Positions 1 to 9,239 of a DNA stretch of 64,000 nt are shown here, piece by piece. The DNA comes from CAZNXJ01 sp964577115 (GTDB lineage Bacteria > Planctomycetota > Planctomycetia > Pirellulales > Pirellulaceae). The stretch covers positions 1-64,000 of the forward strand of contig CAZNXJ010000027.1 of the NCBI GenBank assembly GCA_964577115.1, given 5' to 3'. Under the pieces are notes generated by a model. The model worked only from the letters and a program-made list of their open reading frames with translations. It did no database searches and was not told the DNA's origin. Numbering within the stretch: the first letter of the stretch is position 1; each line of letters begins with the position of its first letter. The position numbers were made by a program, and so were the translations under genes.

Positions 1-53
1 AGAGCGCCGCCCTTACAAGGCGGAAGTCGGGGGTTCGAGCCCCTCACGGCCCA
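1..53 (+). tRNA. tRNA-Val (UAC), 5' end cut by the window
   Basis: This is the 3' two-thirds of a tRNA. The anticodon stem CCGCC/GGCGG (7-11 and 19-23) encloses the seven-base loop CTTACAA, so the anticodon is TAC and it reads GTA valine codons. A T-arm with GGGGG-TTCGAGC-CCCTC follows. The 3' acceptor strand ACGGCCC and discriminator A end at 53. CCA is not encoded. The acceptor 5' strand and most of the D-arm lie before the window. Confidence 0.93.
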
Positions 54-449
54 TTCGCTTCATCAGTTGCGACGCAACGTGTTGCCTGGCGACCGTCGGC
101 AGTTGCAGAGTCAGGGAAGTAGGTACTGGTGGGACTCGGGCGTCGTCGTCAGCTGCCGTTTGTTTGACGTTCTCGACGGGAGGAGGAAAGCATGATGGCT
201 TTTGCCTCCCAGGTACGTCTGCAGGTGGAAGGAAAAAGCGGCGCATCGCCCTCGCATTTCATCCGCGTTTTCCAGCACCGTCCTCGCCACTTTCCAGCAG
301 GGCCGTCCATCCGCGCCGCGTTCTAGCAGAAATCGCCGGATGTCATGATACGGCACGTAAAGATTGCGTGATCCACGCTGGTCTCCGTACGCTTGACAAG
401 ATGCGCTAGGGAAAACGCTCTGGCCTGTCTCGCGGAGCACGCACGAGCC
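54..449. other. Intergenic, no supported gene
   Basis: About 400 bases between the tRNA and the next gene. Short ORFs exist on both strands, but none has a recognisable domain, and the minus-strand one runs into the tRNA. I see no terminator or repeat here. Confidence 0.5.
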
Positions 450-1043
450 ATGTCTGCCTCTGATCGTCAAGCCGAACCAAAGCTGCCCTGGTACAAAAAG
501 CTTCTCATGGTGCTCCTGTTTCCTTGCGTTGTCATTGGGCTGCTGCTCGCCTTTGTCGCTTTTCTCGTCCTTGGCACCATGGCGTTTATCAGCGTGACGA
601 TGGCCGATTACAAGTTCCGGGCGAGCCTGCGGCGCTGCGGACGTCTTCTAAATCAACGTGACCTGGCCGATCACATCGCCACGGATGGCGCGGGGACGCT
701 GATCATTGAAATGCCGTATGTCGGCTGGGGATCGAGCCGAGCGTGGTGGACGCCTGACAAGGTCCTCGGGATGAGCCCATATTCGGAACCAAGCGACGAC
801 GAGCGTGAAAGGGCGGCGAACCGGTACCAGAGGCTCTCGTGGGACCGCTGGCTTTGGGACAACTACACCAATCCCGAAAGCGGCAGAGGACTGCTATTGC
901 AATTCCGCAACGGACGCTCTCTCGCGCCCTGGGTGGCGCAAAACTTTCCCGCCATCGACGTTGTCCAAACGTGGACCGGCTTCGCTCAAATTGATGCGCC
1001 CGATGCCGGAGCGATCGGCGAAGCTGCTCACGCCCCACAATAG
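450..1043 (+). CDS. Hypothetical small membrane protein
   Basis: Product of 197 residues from the ATG at 450; the frame opens earlier at 393, but the upstream residues look non-coding. A strongly hydrophobic stretch at about residues 14-46 (beginning KLLMVLLFPCVVIG) predicts one or two membrane helices near the N-terminus. The remaining 150 residues are soluble, with many Trp and charged residues. No family is recognised. It converges on the pnkp gene, whose stop is 40 bases away on the other strand, so it is probably a separate unit. A role in RNA repair cannot be inferred from this position. Confidence 0.6.
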   Translation: MSASDRQAEPKLPWYKKLLMVLLFPCVVIGLLLAFVAFLVLGTMAFISVTMADYKFRASLRRCGRLLNQRDLADHIATDGAGTLIIEMPYVGWGSSRAWWTPDKVLGMSPYSEPSDDERERAANRYQRLSWDRWLWDNYTNPESGRGLLLQFRNGRSLAPWVAQNFPAIDVVQTWTGFAQIDAPDAGAIGEAAHAPQ

Positions 1044-1083
1044 CGCGCGGTTTACCGCGGGCCGCCACGCGCCTCCCGGCGAT

Positions 1084-3681
1084 CTACAAGCGAGGATCGA
1101 CGGGTTCGCTTTCTAGCGCTAGGACGCCGAAGACACATTCGTGGACGCGCCGGAGCGGTTCCCGGCGGACGAATCGTTCGAGTCCTTCCAGACCGAGGGC
1201 GAATTCGCGCAGAGCCAGCGATCGCTTGCGCCCGAGACTCCGGTGTCGTAAACGCGGCAGGTTTTCATCCGAGTCGTAGTCGGGACTGTAGATGATTCGC
1301 AGATATTCCTTCCCGCGGCACTTCATCGCCGGCTGTACAAGCCCTCGCTTGCCGCGCACGATCCACTCGGCGGGCTTCACGACCATCCCTTCCCCGCCCT
1401 CGCCCGTCAGCTGCTGCCACCAGTCGATTCCCGCGGCCGTACTGTCCTCGTCGTTCAGTTCAATCACCTTGAACGTGGTGGCCAGGAGCACCTCCGCGTC
1501 CGCCGCGCAGATCTTCGCCAGCGTCTCCATATGCCATACGTGCGTGCGATCCGCATGAACGTGCCCTTCGGTCGCCAGCAGGTGGAACGGAGCCAGCTTC
1601 AAATCCGCAAGCGATTCGACCGTCCAGCAGTAGCGCCGGTACGCCTCCACGAACCGATCGACGTTGTGCCGGTTTCGCCGAAGGCGCTCGGCGGTTGCCA
1701 GTGATGCGGATTGGTTCGCGTCCTGCATGCGCTGGGCTGCCTGTTCCAGCGCCTTGATGGCTTCTGGAAGTGCGGCTGTCGCGGCCGCGCCCACGGCGGC
1801 GTACTGTGAACGAAGCAGCTCTTGCGCTTTGGCTGACCACGGCATCAGCTCGCAATCGAAACACGCCCACGACGTCTGGAAATCGTCCCAAAAACCGGTG
1901 CTCGTCAACGCACGCCGCAGCCGTTCGAGAAACTGCGCCTCCACATCCGGCTCGTCAAAAAAACGGCGGCCCGTGCGCGTGTAGACGATTCCGGACTCTC
2001 CGCCGAGCACCCCGAATCGTTCGCGCGCAGCATCTTCGTCACGGCAGATCACGACGATCGCTCGCGATCCCATGTGCTTTTCTTCGCACACCACCTGCGG
2101 CACGCCCTGGCGGCGGTAGTATGCAAAGGCCTCCGCCGGATGCTCCAACATGCCCGGTTCGCTCGACGTATCACATGGCGACATCGTGGGAGGTAAATAG
2201 ATCAGCCACTTCGGATTGGCCGCGAAGCGGCTCATCACCTCCAACGCCGCGGCAGCGTTTTCCTCCCGGATCGTGATGTTGTGCAGGAGCCGCGTCGCAA
2301 CGATTCGCTTTCCGAGGACATCGTCGATGTCGAGCACATCGTCGTGCCAATGCTGTGCGGAAAGAAGTGTTGGCTGAGCGTTCGTGAGAAACGGCCTTAC
2401 CGGTTCACAATACGTACGCTGGGCCGGCACCGATACAAATTCCTGCTCAGGATAGCGCAGCGCTGTCAGCTTTCCACCAAAGACGCAGCCGGTGTCGATG
2501 TTGACCGTTCGGTTCAGCCACTCGGGTTCAGGAACGGGCGTGTGCCCATAAACCACAATCGCCGACCCGCGATATTCAGCCGCCCAGTTGTATCGCACTG
2601 GCAAGCCGAACTCGTCCGTTTCGCCAGTCGTCTCGCCATAGAGAGCGAACTCGCGAACGCGACCTGAACCGCGCCCCTGCATCTCTTCCTTCATCCCTGC
2701 ATGTGCGACGACCAGCTTGCCGTCATCCAGAACATAGTGGCTCACGAGGCTGTCGAGGAAATCCGCTAGCTCCTTGGCGAAAGCCTCGCGAATCTCGTCG
2801 GGTAGCGCATCGATTTCCGCGAGCGACTCCGCCAGCCCGTGCGTGACCTGAACGTCCTTGCCTCGCAGTTTCCGTAGCAGTTTGACGTCGTGATTTCCCG
2901 GGACACATAACGCGGCGCCGTCGCGGACCATATTGCGGACGGTCCGTACGACATCCAGGATGCGCGGGCCCCGATCGACCAGGTCGCCCAAAAACACCGC
3001 CTTCCGGCCCTCGGGGTGACGGTAGGAGACTTGTCCCCACAGCGCGTCGGGCGCCGAAAGATACCGCTCGTAGCCTAACTTGGCGAGTAACTGTTCGAGC
3101 TCGTCACAGCAGCCATGCACGTCTCCGATAATGTCGAACGGGCCGTGCTCATCTCGCCGGTCGTTCCACAGCGGAACGCGTTCAACGGTCGCCGACTCGA
3201 TCTCTTCCACTGAATTCATTACGAAGATGTGACGGAAGCCCTCACGTTTCAGAGTTTTGAGGCTCTGCCGGAGCTGCGAGCGCTGGTTGCGGATGACGTG
3301 CGGCCCAAACGAGCGGTCAGGTCGGAGCCGATTGCGCTCGTGGCACACCGATTCCGGGGGATTGAGTACGATGGCCACGGGAAGGCAGTGATACGTCTTC
3401 GCGAGTTGCAGGAGCGGCCGGCGCGATTCGGGCTGGACGTTTGTGGCGTCGATCACTGTCAAGCGACCACGCGCGAGCCGCTTGGCGGCAATGAACCGCA
3501 AGACGTCGAACGCGTCGGTTGTTGCGGACTGATCGTTCTCGTCATCCGAAACAAGTCCCCGGCAAAAGTCGGATGAGAGCACCTCCGTGGGCACAAAGTG
3601 CTTTCGTGCGAATGTGCTCTTTCCCGACCCGCTGGCACCAATCAAAACGACGAGGGAGAGCTTGGGGATCGTGATGTGCAT
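1084..3681 (-). CDS. pnkp: Polynucleotide kinase-phosphatase-ligase (bacterial Pnkp)
   Basis: RNA end-healing and sealing enzyme of 865 residues, close to the roughly 870 of the characterised Clostridium thermocellum Pnkp. Three modules are visible. The N-terminal 5'-kinase has a P-loop GASGSGKST with Lys21. The central metallophosphoesterase has GDVHG (186-190), GDLVDRG (232-238), GNHD (262-265) and YGHTP near 380. The C-terminal adenylyltransferase has the ligase motif EEKHMGSR with candidate nucleophile Lys535. In the family, the kinase and phosphatase prepare broken RNA ends, and the ligase domain acts only with the N-terminal half of Hen1. The Hen1 gene lies 82 bases upstream on the same strand, so the two are probably co-transcribed. 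All catalytic motifs look intact. Start: the ATG just before the kinase fold. Confidence 0.96.
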   Translation of the reverse strand: MHITIPKLSLVVLIGASGSGKSTFARKHFVPTEVLSSDFCRGLVSDDENDQSATTDAFDVLRFIAAKRLARGRLTVIDATNVQPESRRPLLQLAKTYHCLPVAIVLNPPESVCHERNRLRPDRSFGPHVIRNQRSQLRQSLKTLKREGFRHIFVMNSVEEIESATVERVPLWNDRRDEHGPFDIIGDVHGCCDELEQLLAKLGYERYLSAPDALWGQVSYRHPEGRKAVFLGDLVDRGPRILDVVRTVRNMVRDGAALCVPGNHDVKLLRKLRGKDVQVTHGLAESLAEIDALPDEIREAFAKELADFLDSLVSHYVLDDGKLVVAHAGMKEEMQGRGSGRVREFALYGETTGETDEFGLPVRYNWAAEYRGSAIVVYGHTPVPEPEWLNRTVNIDTGCVFGGKLTALRYPEQEFVSVPAQRTYCEPVRPFLTNAQPTLLSAQHWHDDVLDIDDVLGKRIVATRLLHNITIREENAAAALEVMSRFAANPKWLIYLPPTMSPCDTSSEPGMLEHPAEAFAYYRRQGVPQVVCEEKHMGSRAIVVICRDEDAARERFGVLGGESGIVYTRTGRRFFDEPDVEAQFLERLRRALTSTGFWDDFQTSWACFDCELMPWSAKAQELLRSQYAAVGAAATAALPEAIKALEQAAQRMQDANQSASLATAERLRRNRHNVDRFVEAYRRYCWTVESLADLKLAPFHLLATEGHVHADRTHVWHMETLAKICAADAEVLLATTFKVIELNDEDSTAAGIDWWQQLTGEGGEGMVVKPAEWIVRGKRGLVQPAMKCRGKEYLRIIYSPDYDSDENLPRLRHRSLGRKRSLALREFALGLEGLERFVRREPLRRVHECVFGVLALESEPVDPRL

Positions 3682-3763
3682 GAAAGAGTAACTGGGTTCG
3701 AAGTGTCGGCTCGTCTTCAGCAGCTCCGCTCAGTCCCGTTGGAAGTCGTGCGAACGCTTGCTG

Positions 3764-5194
3764 CTACGCAGGTGAAACTTGTTCGGAGGCTTCTCGTGTG
3801 AACACGGCCATCTGTGTCGGGGAACCGACTTCTTCATCCTCAGGCCCTACAGGAACAATGCGAACACAGTAGCCATATTGGTCCGCGATACGCGCCGCCC
3901 ACTCGCGAAACTCCTTCCGAGTCCACTCAAAGCGGTGGTCCGGATGCCGAAATTCGCCCGCCGGCAGCCATTCCCACCGCACGTTGTATTCTCGGTTCGG
4001 CGTCGTCACGACAACGGTTTGCGGTCGAGCAAACTCGAAGAGGTTGCGTTCAAACGCGGTTAGCCGCGGCGGGTCGAAATGCTCGATGACCTCCACCACG
4101 GCCGCCGCATCGAAGCCTTCCAATCGCTTGTCCCGGTAGATCAATGAACCGTGGATGAGCGTGAGACGTTCGGCCTGTCGCTCAGGAAGCCGCTCGAGAT
4201 TCAATCGCTTATTGGCAATTTCCAACGCGCGAATCGAGACGTCCATGCCGACGATCTCTTCGAACTGCCGGTCGTTGAGCAATTCAAGCAGCAGCTTTCC
4301 TTCGCCGCAGCCCAGGTCGAGCACACGGCGAGCCTCGGAGGCGCGGAGCTCAGCGTAGACGGCCTGAAGACGCTGCTCGTTGAGGCTCAACGTCTGTTCC
4401 AGCGCCGTCTCGCGCGCATCCGATGCCGTCGGCTCGTCGTCGCTCTCGGGCACTTCCAACGGTTCCTCTTCGACCAGCCGAGCGAGTGCTTGTCGATAGA
4501 GGCTAGCACGCTGGAGGAGGTAGCGACGCGCGATCTGTTCCTTCTCGGGATGGGTGGCCAGCCAGCTGTGCCCCTTGGCCAGCAGCTTCTCCATCTCGTC
4601 CTCCCCGACAAAGTAGTGCTTCTCGTTGTCGAACACCGGAATGAGAACGTACAGGTGAGTCAACAGTTCGGCGAGCGTCTTGGTGGCGCGGAGTGTCGTC
4701 GAGTAATACGGACTTGCCCCCCACTCGGGAAACTTGTCGTCGAGCGGATGACGCTTGGCAGCGACCGTATAGCCGAGCGGTTCGAAAATCCGATAAAGAA
4801 ATTCTTCTCCGCCACGTACGGGAAGGACCTCGAGCTGCGCCGTTAGAGGGATCGGCGTCGCCGCAAGTTCCGGTCGCATCTGGCAGCGGCCGCTCATCGC
4901 GGTACCGTAAACCTGCGCGATGGCGACGCTCATGAAGGACGACGCCACGTACGGCCGGTCGTTGATGTAGTGGCCGAGCAGGAATCGGTCGTCGTGCTTC
5001 TTGGAACGCACCATCCCCACAGGATCCACATCAAGCAGTAAGCAGGCGGTGCACCGATGCTCGGTTGCTTCCGGATAGAAAACGTGTGCCCGGCCGAAAC
5101 TCAGATCAAAACTCTGAAAACGATCCGGGTGCTTGTGCAGCAGAAAGCCCAGATCGCTGGCCGGGTGGTGTTCGGTCGTGATCGACAACAGCAT
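3764..5194 (-). CDS. hen1: RNA 3'-terminal ribose 2'-O-methyltransferase Hen1
   Basis: Hen1 methylates the 2'-OH at the 3' end of a broken RNA before Pnkp seals it, so the repaired RNA resists the same ribotoxin (known for the family). The product is 476 residues from the ATG at 5194, which gives the family N-terminus MLLSITT and has an AGGGGAC-type ribosome site upstream; an ATG at 5281 is in frame but less likely. The N-terminal half (about 1-240) is the Pnkp ligase-activating domain. The C-terminal half is the methyltransferase, with SAM motif DLGCGEGK (293-300) and metal-binding residues E368, E371, H372 and probably H417. It is the first gene of the hen1-pnkp pair. Confidence 0.95.
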   Translation of the reverse strand: MLLSITTEHHPASDLGFLLHKHPDRFQSFDLSFGRAHVFYPEATEHRCTACLLLDVDPVGMVRSKKHDDRFLLGHYINDRPYVASSFMSVAIAQVYGTAMSGRCQMRPELAATPIPLTAQLEVLPVRGGEEFLYRIFEPLGYTVAAKRHPLDDKFPEWGASPYYSTTLRATKTLAELLTHLYVLIPVFDNEKHYFVGEDEMEKLLAKGHSWLATHPEKEQIARRYLLQRASLYRQALARLVEEEPLEVPESDDEPTASDARETALEQTLSLNEQRLQAVYAELRASEARRVLDLGCGEGKLLLELLNDRQFEEIVGMDVSIRALEIANKRLNLERLPERQAERLTLIHGSLIYRDKRLEGFDAAAVVEVIEHFDPPRLTAFERNLFEFARPQTVVVTTPNREYNVRWEWLPAGEFRHPDHRFEWTRKEFREWAARIADQYGYCVRIVPVGPEDEEVGSPTQMAVFTREASEQVSPA

Positions 5195-5674
5195 CGCAGT
5201 CCGTCCCCTTTCCATGGACCGGTCGCCCGCTACGATTCGCCGTGCGAACCTTCGTCCGCCAACCCTAGGCGGATTCTCCACGAACCCAACGGGCTTCCAG
5301 AAGGAACGTTATACGAACCAAAAGTTCGCAGGAAGCGCTGGAGCAACCTCGTTGCGTCCGAGTTTATGTGGAACCGTCCGCGGGAGCACCTTCCACCTGC
5401 AATTCGCCAACCATCCGGCCTGCCGCGCAAGCTTTGGCTACCGTTTTTCCCAGGCCCGACCGCAACTCGACGCACGCCACGCGTCTTTCTCTGTTACATG
5501 ATGTCGTTCGCGATGGTTACTGCGAATGCGGCCCCATCTCCATCATGACAGAGTAAGCGAACGTGACCGCGCCCGGTTAGCTGTTGATCGCGGCGGTAAG
5601 TACTGTACGATTGCGGGCGAATGGCCGTCGCTCCACACACTCGCCCGATCGCAGCAATCCCACGCGCATCCGCC
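5195..5674. other. Divergent intergenic region, hen1 / methyltransferase
   Basis: This 480-base spacer holds the start signals of two divergent genes. A perfect 6-bp inverted repeat, TCCGCC/GGCGGA (5255-5260 and 5268-5273) with a 7-base loop, would lie in the hen1 5' leader about 60-80 bases before its start. No regulator gene or long ORF is supported, and I could not find a convincing -35/-10 pair for hen1. Confidence 0.4.
5584..5611 (+). promoter_or_regulatory. Possible sigma70 promoter for the methyltransferase
   Basis: TTGATC (5584-5589) and TACGAT (5606-5611) with a 16-base spacer; each matches the consensus at four of six positions. A start near 5618 would leave a leader of about 57 bases before the ATG at 5675. 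Weak evidence by sequence alone. Confidence 0.3.
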
Positions 5675-6475
5675 ATGGCACGATCGCCCGTCGAAGCTCA
5701 AGTCGTCGAGGATTTCGGAGAACAGTGGACGCGGTTCCCGGAGAACACGGGCTACTATGCTTCGTTCGAATTGCTGAACGATCTGCTCGGCGACCTGGTT
5801 CAGCCCTCCGAGTTTACTGGCAAGGTCGTCGCCGAAGTCGGCAGCGGAACGGGCCGCATTATCAACATGCTCGCGCAGACTCGGCCCCAAAAGCTTGTGG
5901 CGATCGAGCCGTCTGCCGCCATTGAGCCCCTACGGCGAAATACGACCAACGTCGGGTGTGAGATCGAGTACTTCCATGTTCGCGGCGACGAATGGAAACA
6001 CCCGGATTGTGATTACGTGGTCTCGTTCGGCGTGCTGCACCATATTCCCGATCCCGCGCCCACGGTTCGGAACATGTTCGAAAACTTAAAGCCCGGCGGA
6101 AAAGCCATCGTCTGGCTCTACGGCTACGAAGGAAACGAACTGTACCTCCGTTTGGTCGGGCCGCTCCGTGCCGTCACCAAGAGGCTGCCGCATACAGCGC
6201 TTATGGCCCTGGTCTGGCTACTCTTTGTGCCGCTCAAGATCTACATCGCCCTATGTCGCGTCTTTCCGCTGCCGATGCACGCGTACATGCGGAAGCATCT
6301 CGGCCGGCTCGACGGACCGGCACAGCGACTTACCATCTACGACCAATTGAACCCCGCCTGGGCCAGGTACTATACGCGCGAGCAGGCGGAACAGCTTCTG
6401 CGCAGCGCGGGATTTTCGCACGTGCAGAGGGTCCATCGCCATGGCTATAGCTGGACGGTGGTCGGTACCAAGTAG
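5675..6475 (+). CDS. Class I SAM-dependent methyltransferase
   Basis: Product of 266 residues from the ATG at 5675; the in-frame ATG at 5621 would add 18 unlikely residues. The Rossmann SAM-binding motif VAEVGSGTGR and the later motif FGVLHHIPDP are typical of small-molecule class I methyltransferases (Methyltransf_11/23 type). A hydrophobic segment in the C-terminal half (ALMALVWLLFVPLKIYIAL) suggests membrane contact or an amphipathic cap and resembles methyltransferases in cell-surface or lipid pathways. The substrate is unknown. It diverges from hen1, with 480 bases between the starts, and nothing links it mechanistically to RNA repair. It converges with the next gene. Confidence 0.8.
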   Translation: MARSPVEAQVVEDFGEQWTRFPENTGYYASFELLNDLLGDLVQPSEFTGKVVAEVGSGTGRIINMLAQTRPQKLVAIEPSAAIEPLRRNTTNVGCEIEYFHVRGDEWKHPDCDYVVSFGVLHHIPDPAPTVRNMFENLKPGGKAIVWLYGYEGNELYLRLVGPLRAVTKRLPHTALMALVWLLFVPLKIYIALCRVFPLPMHAYMRKHLGRLDGPAQRLTIYDQLNPAWARYYTREQAEQLLRSAGFSHVQRVHRHGYSWTVVGTK

Positions 6476-6515
6476 CGGCTCTCTGCTCGATCCCCATGCG
6501 GTGGATGAATGCCGC

Positions 6516-7214
6516 TCAGGGATACTCGATGCGCACTTCGTCGAGCATCACGTAGCCTTCGGGCAAGTGACTACGCCAGACGGGATAATCTCGTTCGGGT
6601 CGAAGCTGATGGGGATCTCCGTGGATCGGCCCCATGGGCACGACGTCCAGGGGGAAAAGTACGAGAAGAATGTTCGTGTTCACGTCGGCCAGAACGTCTT
6701 CCAGCGGCAAGACACCATAGAAGTCCTGGCGATCGTGGCGGCCACCAAGGGCCATCCAAAGTGCTGGGTCCGGTTCCACAGCGACCGTCTGTTCGCTCCA
6801 CGTGTCGGTGACCTGAAACGGGCGGCCCGTGAGCATCCACCCGCAGCAGACGCCGTTCTGGATGGCCTGGCATAAGAGACAGAGCTTCGCACCGCGCTCG
6901 AGCAATTCGCCGCGCAGCCGTAGTGACATCTGCACTCCGCGGAAGTCACGCGAGTACTCTCCACGGACGAAGCGGTTCTCACCCGCCACCTCGCGCTGGT
7001 GTTCACTAAATGGACCCCGCGTCAGCAGCATGTACAAGAGGTGCAGATAACCGGCCCCCGGCGGTGCGTGATTGTAATCGATCCACCACGGGCTACGTGC
7101 AATCGCGCAGCTTTCACGCACTTCCAGCGGCTTGGGGCCCACCGAGTTGCTCACCCACCCAAACCATCCGCCCGGCCCCTCCTCGAAAGACTCACGATAG
7201 ATACGCTGCGACAC
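6516..7214 (-). CDS. Conserved-looking hypothetical protein
   Basis: Product of 232 residues from a GTG at 7214, chosen because AGAAGGA lies 7 bases upstream. The sequence is rich in Trp, Gly and aromatic residues (for example GPGGWFGWVSNS near the N-terminus) and alternates short polar and hydrophobic stretches, as in a beta-sandwich or carbohydrate-binding jelly roll. Cys-rich LCLLCQAIQNGVCCGW lies mid-protein. There is no signal peptide and no catalytic motif I recognise. A concanavalin-like fold is a guess. Confidence 0.6.
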   Translation of the reverse strand: MSQRIYRESFEEGPGGWFGWVSNSVGPKPLEVRESCAIARSPWWIDYNHAPPGAGYLHLLYMLLTRGPFSEHQREVAGENRFVRGEYSRDFRGVQMSLRLRGELLERGAKLCLLCQAIQNGVCCGWMLTGRPFQVTDTWSEQTVAVEPDPALWMALGGRHDRQDFYGVLPLEDVLADVNTNILLVLFPLDVVPMGPIHGDPHQLRPERDYPVWRSHLPEGYVMLDEVRIEYP

Positions 7215-7453
7215 AGGAAATCCTTCTTATGCAGGTACAGACACGATAAGGATCCATTCGAGAAGAATTTTTTTGCTGCCCGAGCAACTCGGAGCCAAGC
7301 AGCTTCACAATCAACAGCCACCTTCTTTGGTGGTCGCCACCGCCCATGTGCGTCGCGCCGCGGAATACGACTTGCACTCTTTACCGCGCAAGCCGCAGTC
7401 GATTGTGGCTTTCCCCTCCAGAACGCCATTAGCAGCACGCGAGGCATAGCGCG

Positions 7454-7693
7454 ATGACTTCCAAAGGAAAAAGCGGCGGCTCGAAAGCAAGGGCGACCGT
7501 CAAGAAACGCTCAATCAATTCTCCCGTCACGCGTCCCAAGAGCGGAGCCCCGTTTAACGAGCAGGATCCGCAGCGGCGGCTTGGGAATTTTGAATCTGCC
7601 GGCGAGCATGCTCGCGTCGGTGGCCGCAAATCCGGTATCGTCGGCCAGACGACGAAAAAGAACGCGACGGACAAGAAGCTAAAAAAATCCTGA
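7454..7693 (+). CDS. Small basic hypothetical protein
   Basis: Product of 79 residues, very rich in Lys, Arg, Ser and Gly, with a central block EQDPQRRLGNFESAGEHAR that looks like a conserved short motif followed by a basic tail. It could bind nucleic acid, but that is only an inference from charge. GAGG lies about 10 bases before the ATG. A similarly long minus-strand ORF overlaps it and is less protein-like. Confidence 0.5.
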   Translation: MTSKGKSGGSKARATVKKRSINSPVTRPKSGAPFNEQDPQRRLGNFESAGEHARVGGRKSGIVGQTTKKNATDKKLKKS

Positions 7694-7783
7694 CGGCACC
7701 TGCTCGCATGGCCTCGGGACTGTCCGAGTGACTTCCGCTTGCTGAGCGTTAGATATTTCGCGGAGCTTCGCTTCCGTACGTGC

Positions 7784-9235
7784 TCAGCTTAGAAGCGGCT
7801 CGACGACCTGCCCGTGCACATCCGTAAGCCGGAAATCGCGGCCCTGGAAGTGGAACGTGAGCCGTTCGTGATCCACGCCGAGGCAATGCAGCAGCGTGGC
7901 ATTCATGTCATGAATGTGGACCGGGTTTTCGATGATGTTGTATCCGTACTCATCAGTGGCACCATAAACAATGCCCGGGCGAATCCCGCCACCCGCCATC
8001 CAGACGCTGAAGCAGCGGCCGTGATGGTCGCGGCCATAATTATCCTGAAGCCCACCTTGTCCATAGACCGTCCGGCCGAACTCGCCGGCCCAGACGACGA
8101 GTGTCTCGTCGAGCAGTCCGCGCTGCTTGAGGTCGGCAATCAGCGCGGCCTGCGGCTGATCCACGTCGCGGCACTGCTTGGGGAGATTTTCCGGCAGAGC
8201 ACCATGGTGGTCCCATCCGCGGTGATAGAGCTGCACGCACCGGACACCCCGTTCGACCATGCGGCGAGCCAGCAGGCAGTTAGCCGCGAATGTGCCAGGC
8301 TGGCGGGCTTCGGGACCGTACATGTCCAGTGTCGCGTCCGTTTCGTCGCTGATGTTCGTCAGCTCGGGAACCGACGCTTGCATGCGGAACGCCATCTCGT
8401 ACTGCGCGATGCGCGCCGCAATTTCCGGATCGCCTGTCACGCGTTGCTTTTGCTGGTTCAGCCGCACCAGGCTGTCGAGCATCTCGCGGCGCAGGCCCCG
8501 ATCCAGTCCGGGCGGGTCGGAAAGAAAGAGGACGGGATCATTGCCGCTACGCAGCTTCACGCCCTGGTAACTTGACGGCAAAAAGCCGGCACCCCAGAGG
8601 CGATCCAGCAATCCCTGATTGGCATCTTTGCCGCTGCCGTGGGAGATCATGACGACAAACGCCGGTAGATCGCGAGCTTCGCTGCCGAGCCCATAGGCCA
8701 GCCATGCGCCGAGTGACGGGCGGCCGGGCTGCTGAGAACCGGTCTGGATGTAAGTGATCGCGGGATCGTGATTGATCGCTTCGGTCCAGACGCTGCGGAC
8801 GAGACAAATGTCGTCGATTTGTGCGGCCGTATATGGCAGCAGTTCACTGATCCACGTACCAGCCTCGCCACATTGACGGAACTTGAACTTGGACGCAATC
8901 ACCGGGAAACTTTTTTGCCCGGAGGTCATACCCGTCAAGCGCTGCCCCATGCGGATCGAGTCAGGCAGCTCCTGCCCGTGAAGTTTCTCGAGCGCCGGCT
9001 TGTAGTCCCAAAGCTCAAGGTGAGACGGCCCGCCTGACTGAAAAAGATAGATGACGTGCTTTGCACGCGGCGCAAAATGCGGCACGCCCTCCAGTCCACC
9101 GCCATAGCGGGGACTCGCGTCATTCGCGTAACCATCCGATCGCAAGAGCCCGGCAAGAGCGGCTAGTCCCGCCACCGAGCCACCACAAAACTGACGCCGA
9201 TTCACCTGTGTGACAATTTCTTGCCACTTCGACAT
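7784..9235 (-). CDS. DUF1501 domain protein, Tat-exported
   Basis: Product of 483 residues with a twin-arginine signal: NRRQF at about residues 12-16, then a hydrophobic stretch GGSVAGLAALAGLL. The rest matches the DUF1501 family, which has a sulfatase/alkaline-phosphatase-like fold: HVIYLFQSGGPSHLELWDYKP near the mature N-terminus, WAGEFGRT and GRDHHGRCFSVWMAGGGI in the C-terminal half. In planctomycetes these genes typically follow a PSD1/DUF1553 gene, as here, with only 4 bases between that gene's stop and this start. Their function is unknown; metal-dependent hydrolysis of a sulfated or phosphorylated polymer outside the cytoplasm is the usual guess. Confidence 0.92.
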   Translation of the reverse strand: MSKWQEIVTQVNRRQFCGGSVAGLAALAGLLRSDGYANDASPRYGGGLEGVPHFAPRAKHVIYLFQSGGPSHLELWDYKPALEKLHGQELPDSIRMGQRLTGMTSGQKSFPVIASKFKFRQCGEAGTWISELLPYTAAQIDDICLVRSVWTEAINHDPAITYIQTGSQQPGRPSLGAWLAYGLGSEARDLPAFVVMISHGSGKDANQGLLDRLWGAGFLPSSYQGVKLRSGNDPVLFLSDPPGLDRGLRREMLDSLVRLNQQKQRVTGDPEIAARIAQYEMAFRMQASVPELTNISDETDATLDMYGPEARQPGTFAANCLLARRMVERGVRCVQLYHRGWDHHGALPENLPKQCRDVDQPQAALIADLKQRGLLDETLVVWAGEFGRTVYGQGGLQDNYGRDHHGRCFSVWMAGGGIRPGIVYGATDEYGYNIIENPVHIHDMNATLLHCLGVDHERLTFHFQGRDFRLTDVHGQVVEPLLS

Positions 9236-9239
9236 GGCA

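Noticed and set aside
13..246. Minus-strand ORF ending in GLEPPTSAL across the tRNA
   Set aside because: Antisense to the tRNA-Val; such peptides are a known annotation artefact over tRNA genes.
6441..6875. 144-codon plus-strand ORF after the methyltransferase
   Set aside because: Overlaps the minus-strand gene with a better ribosome site and composition.
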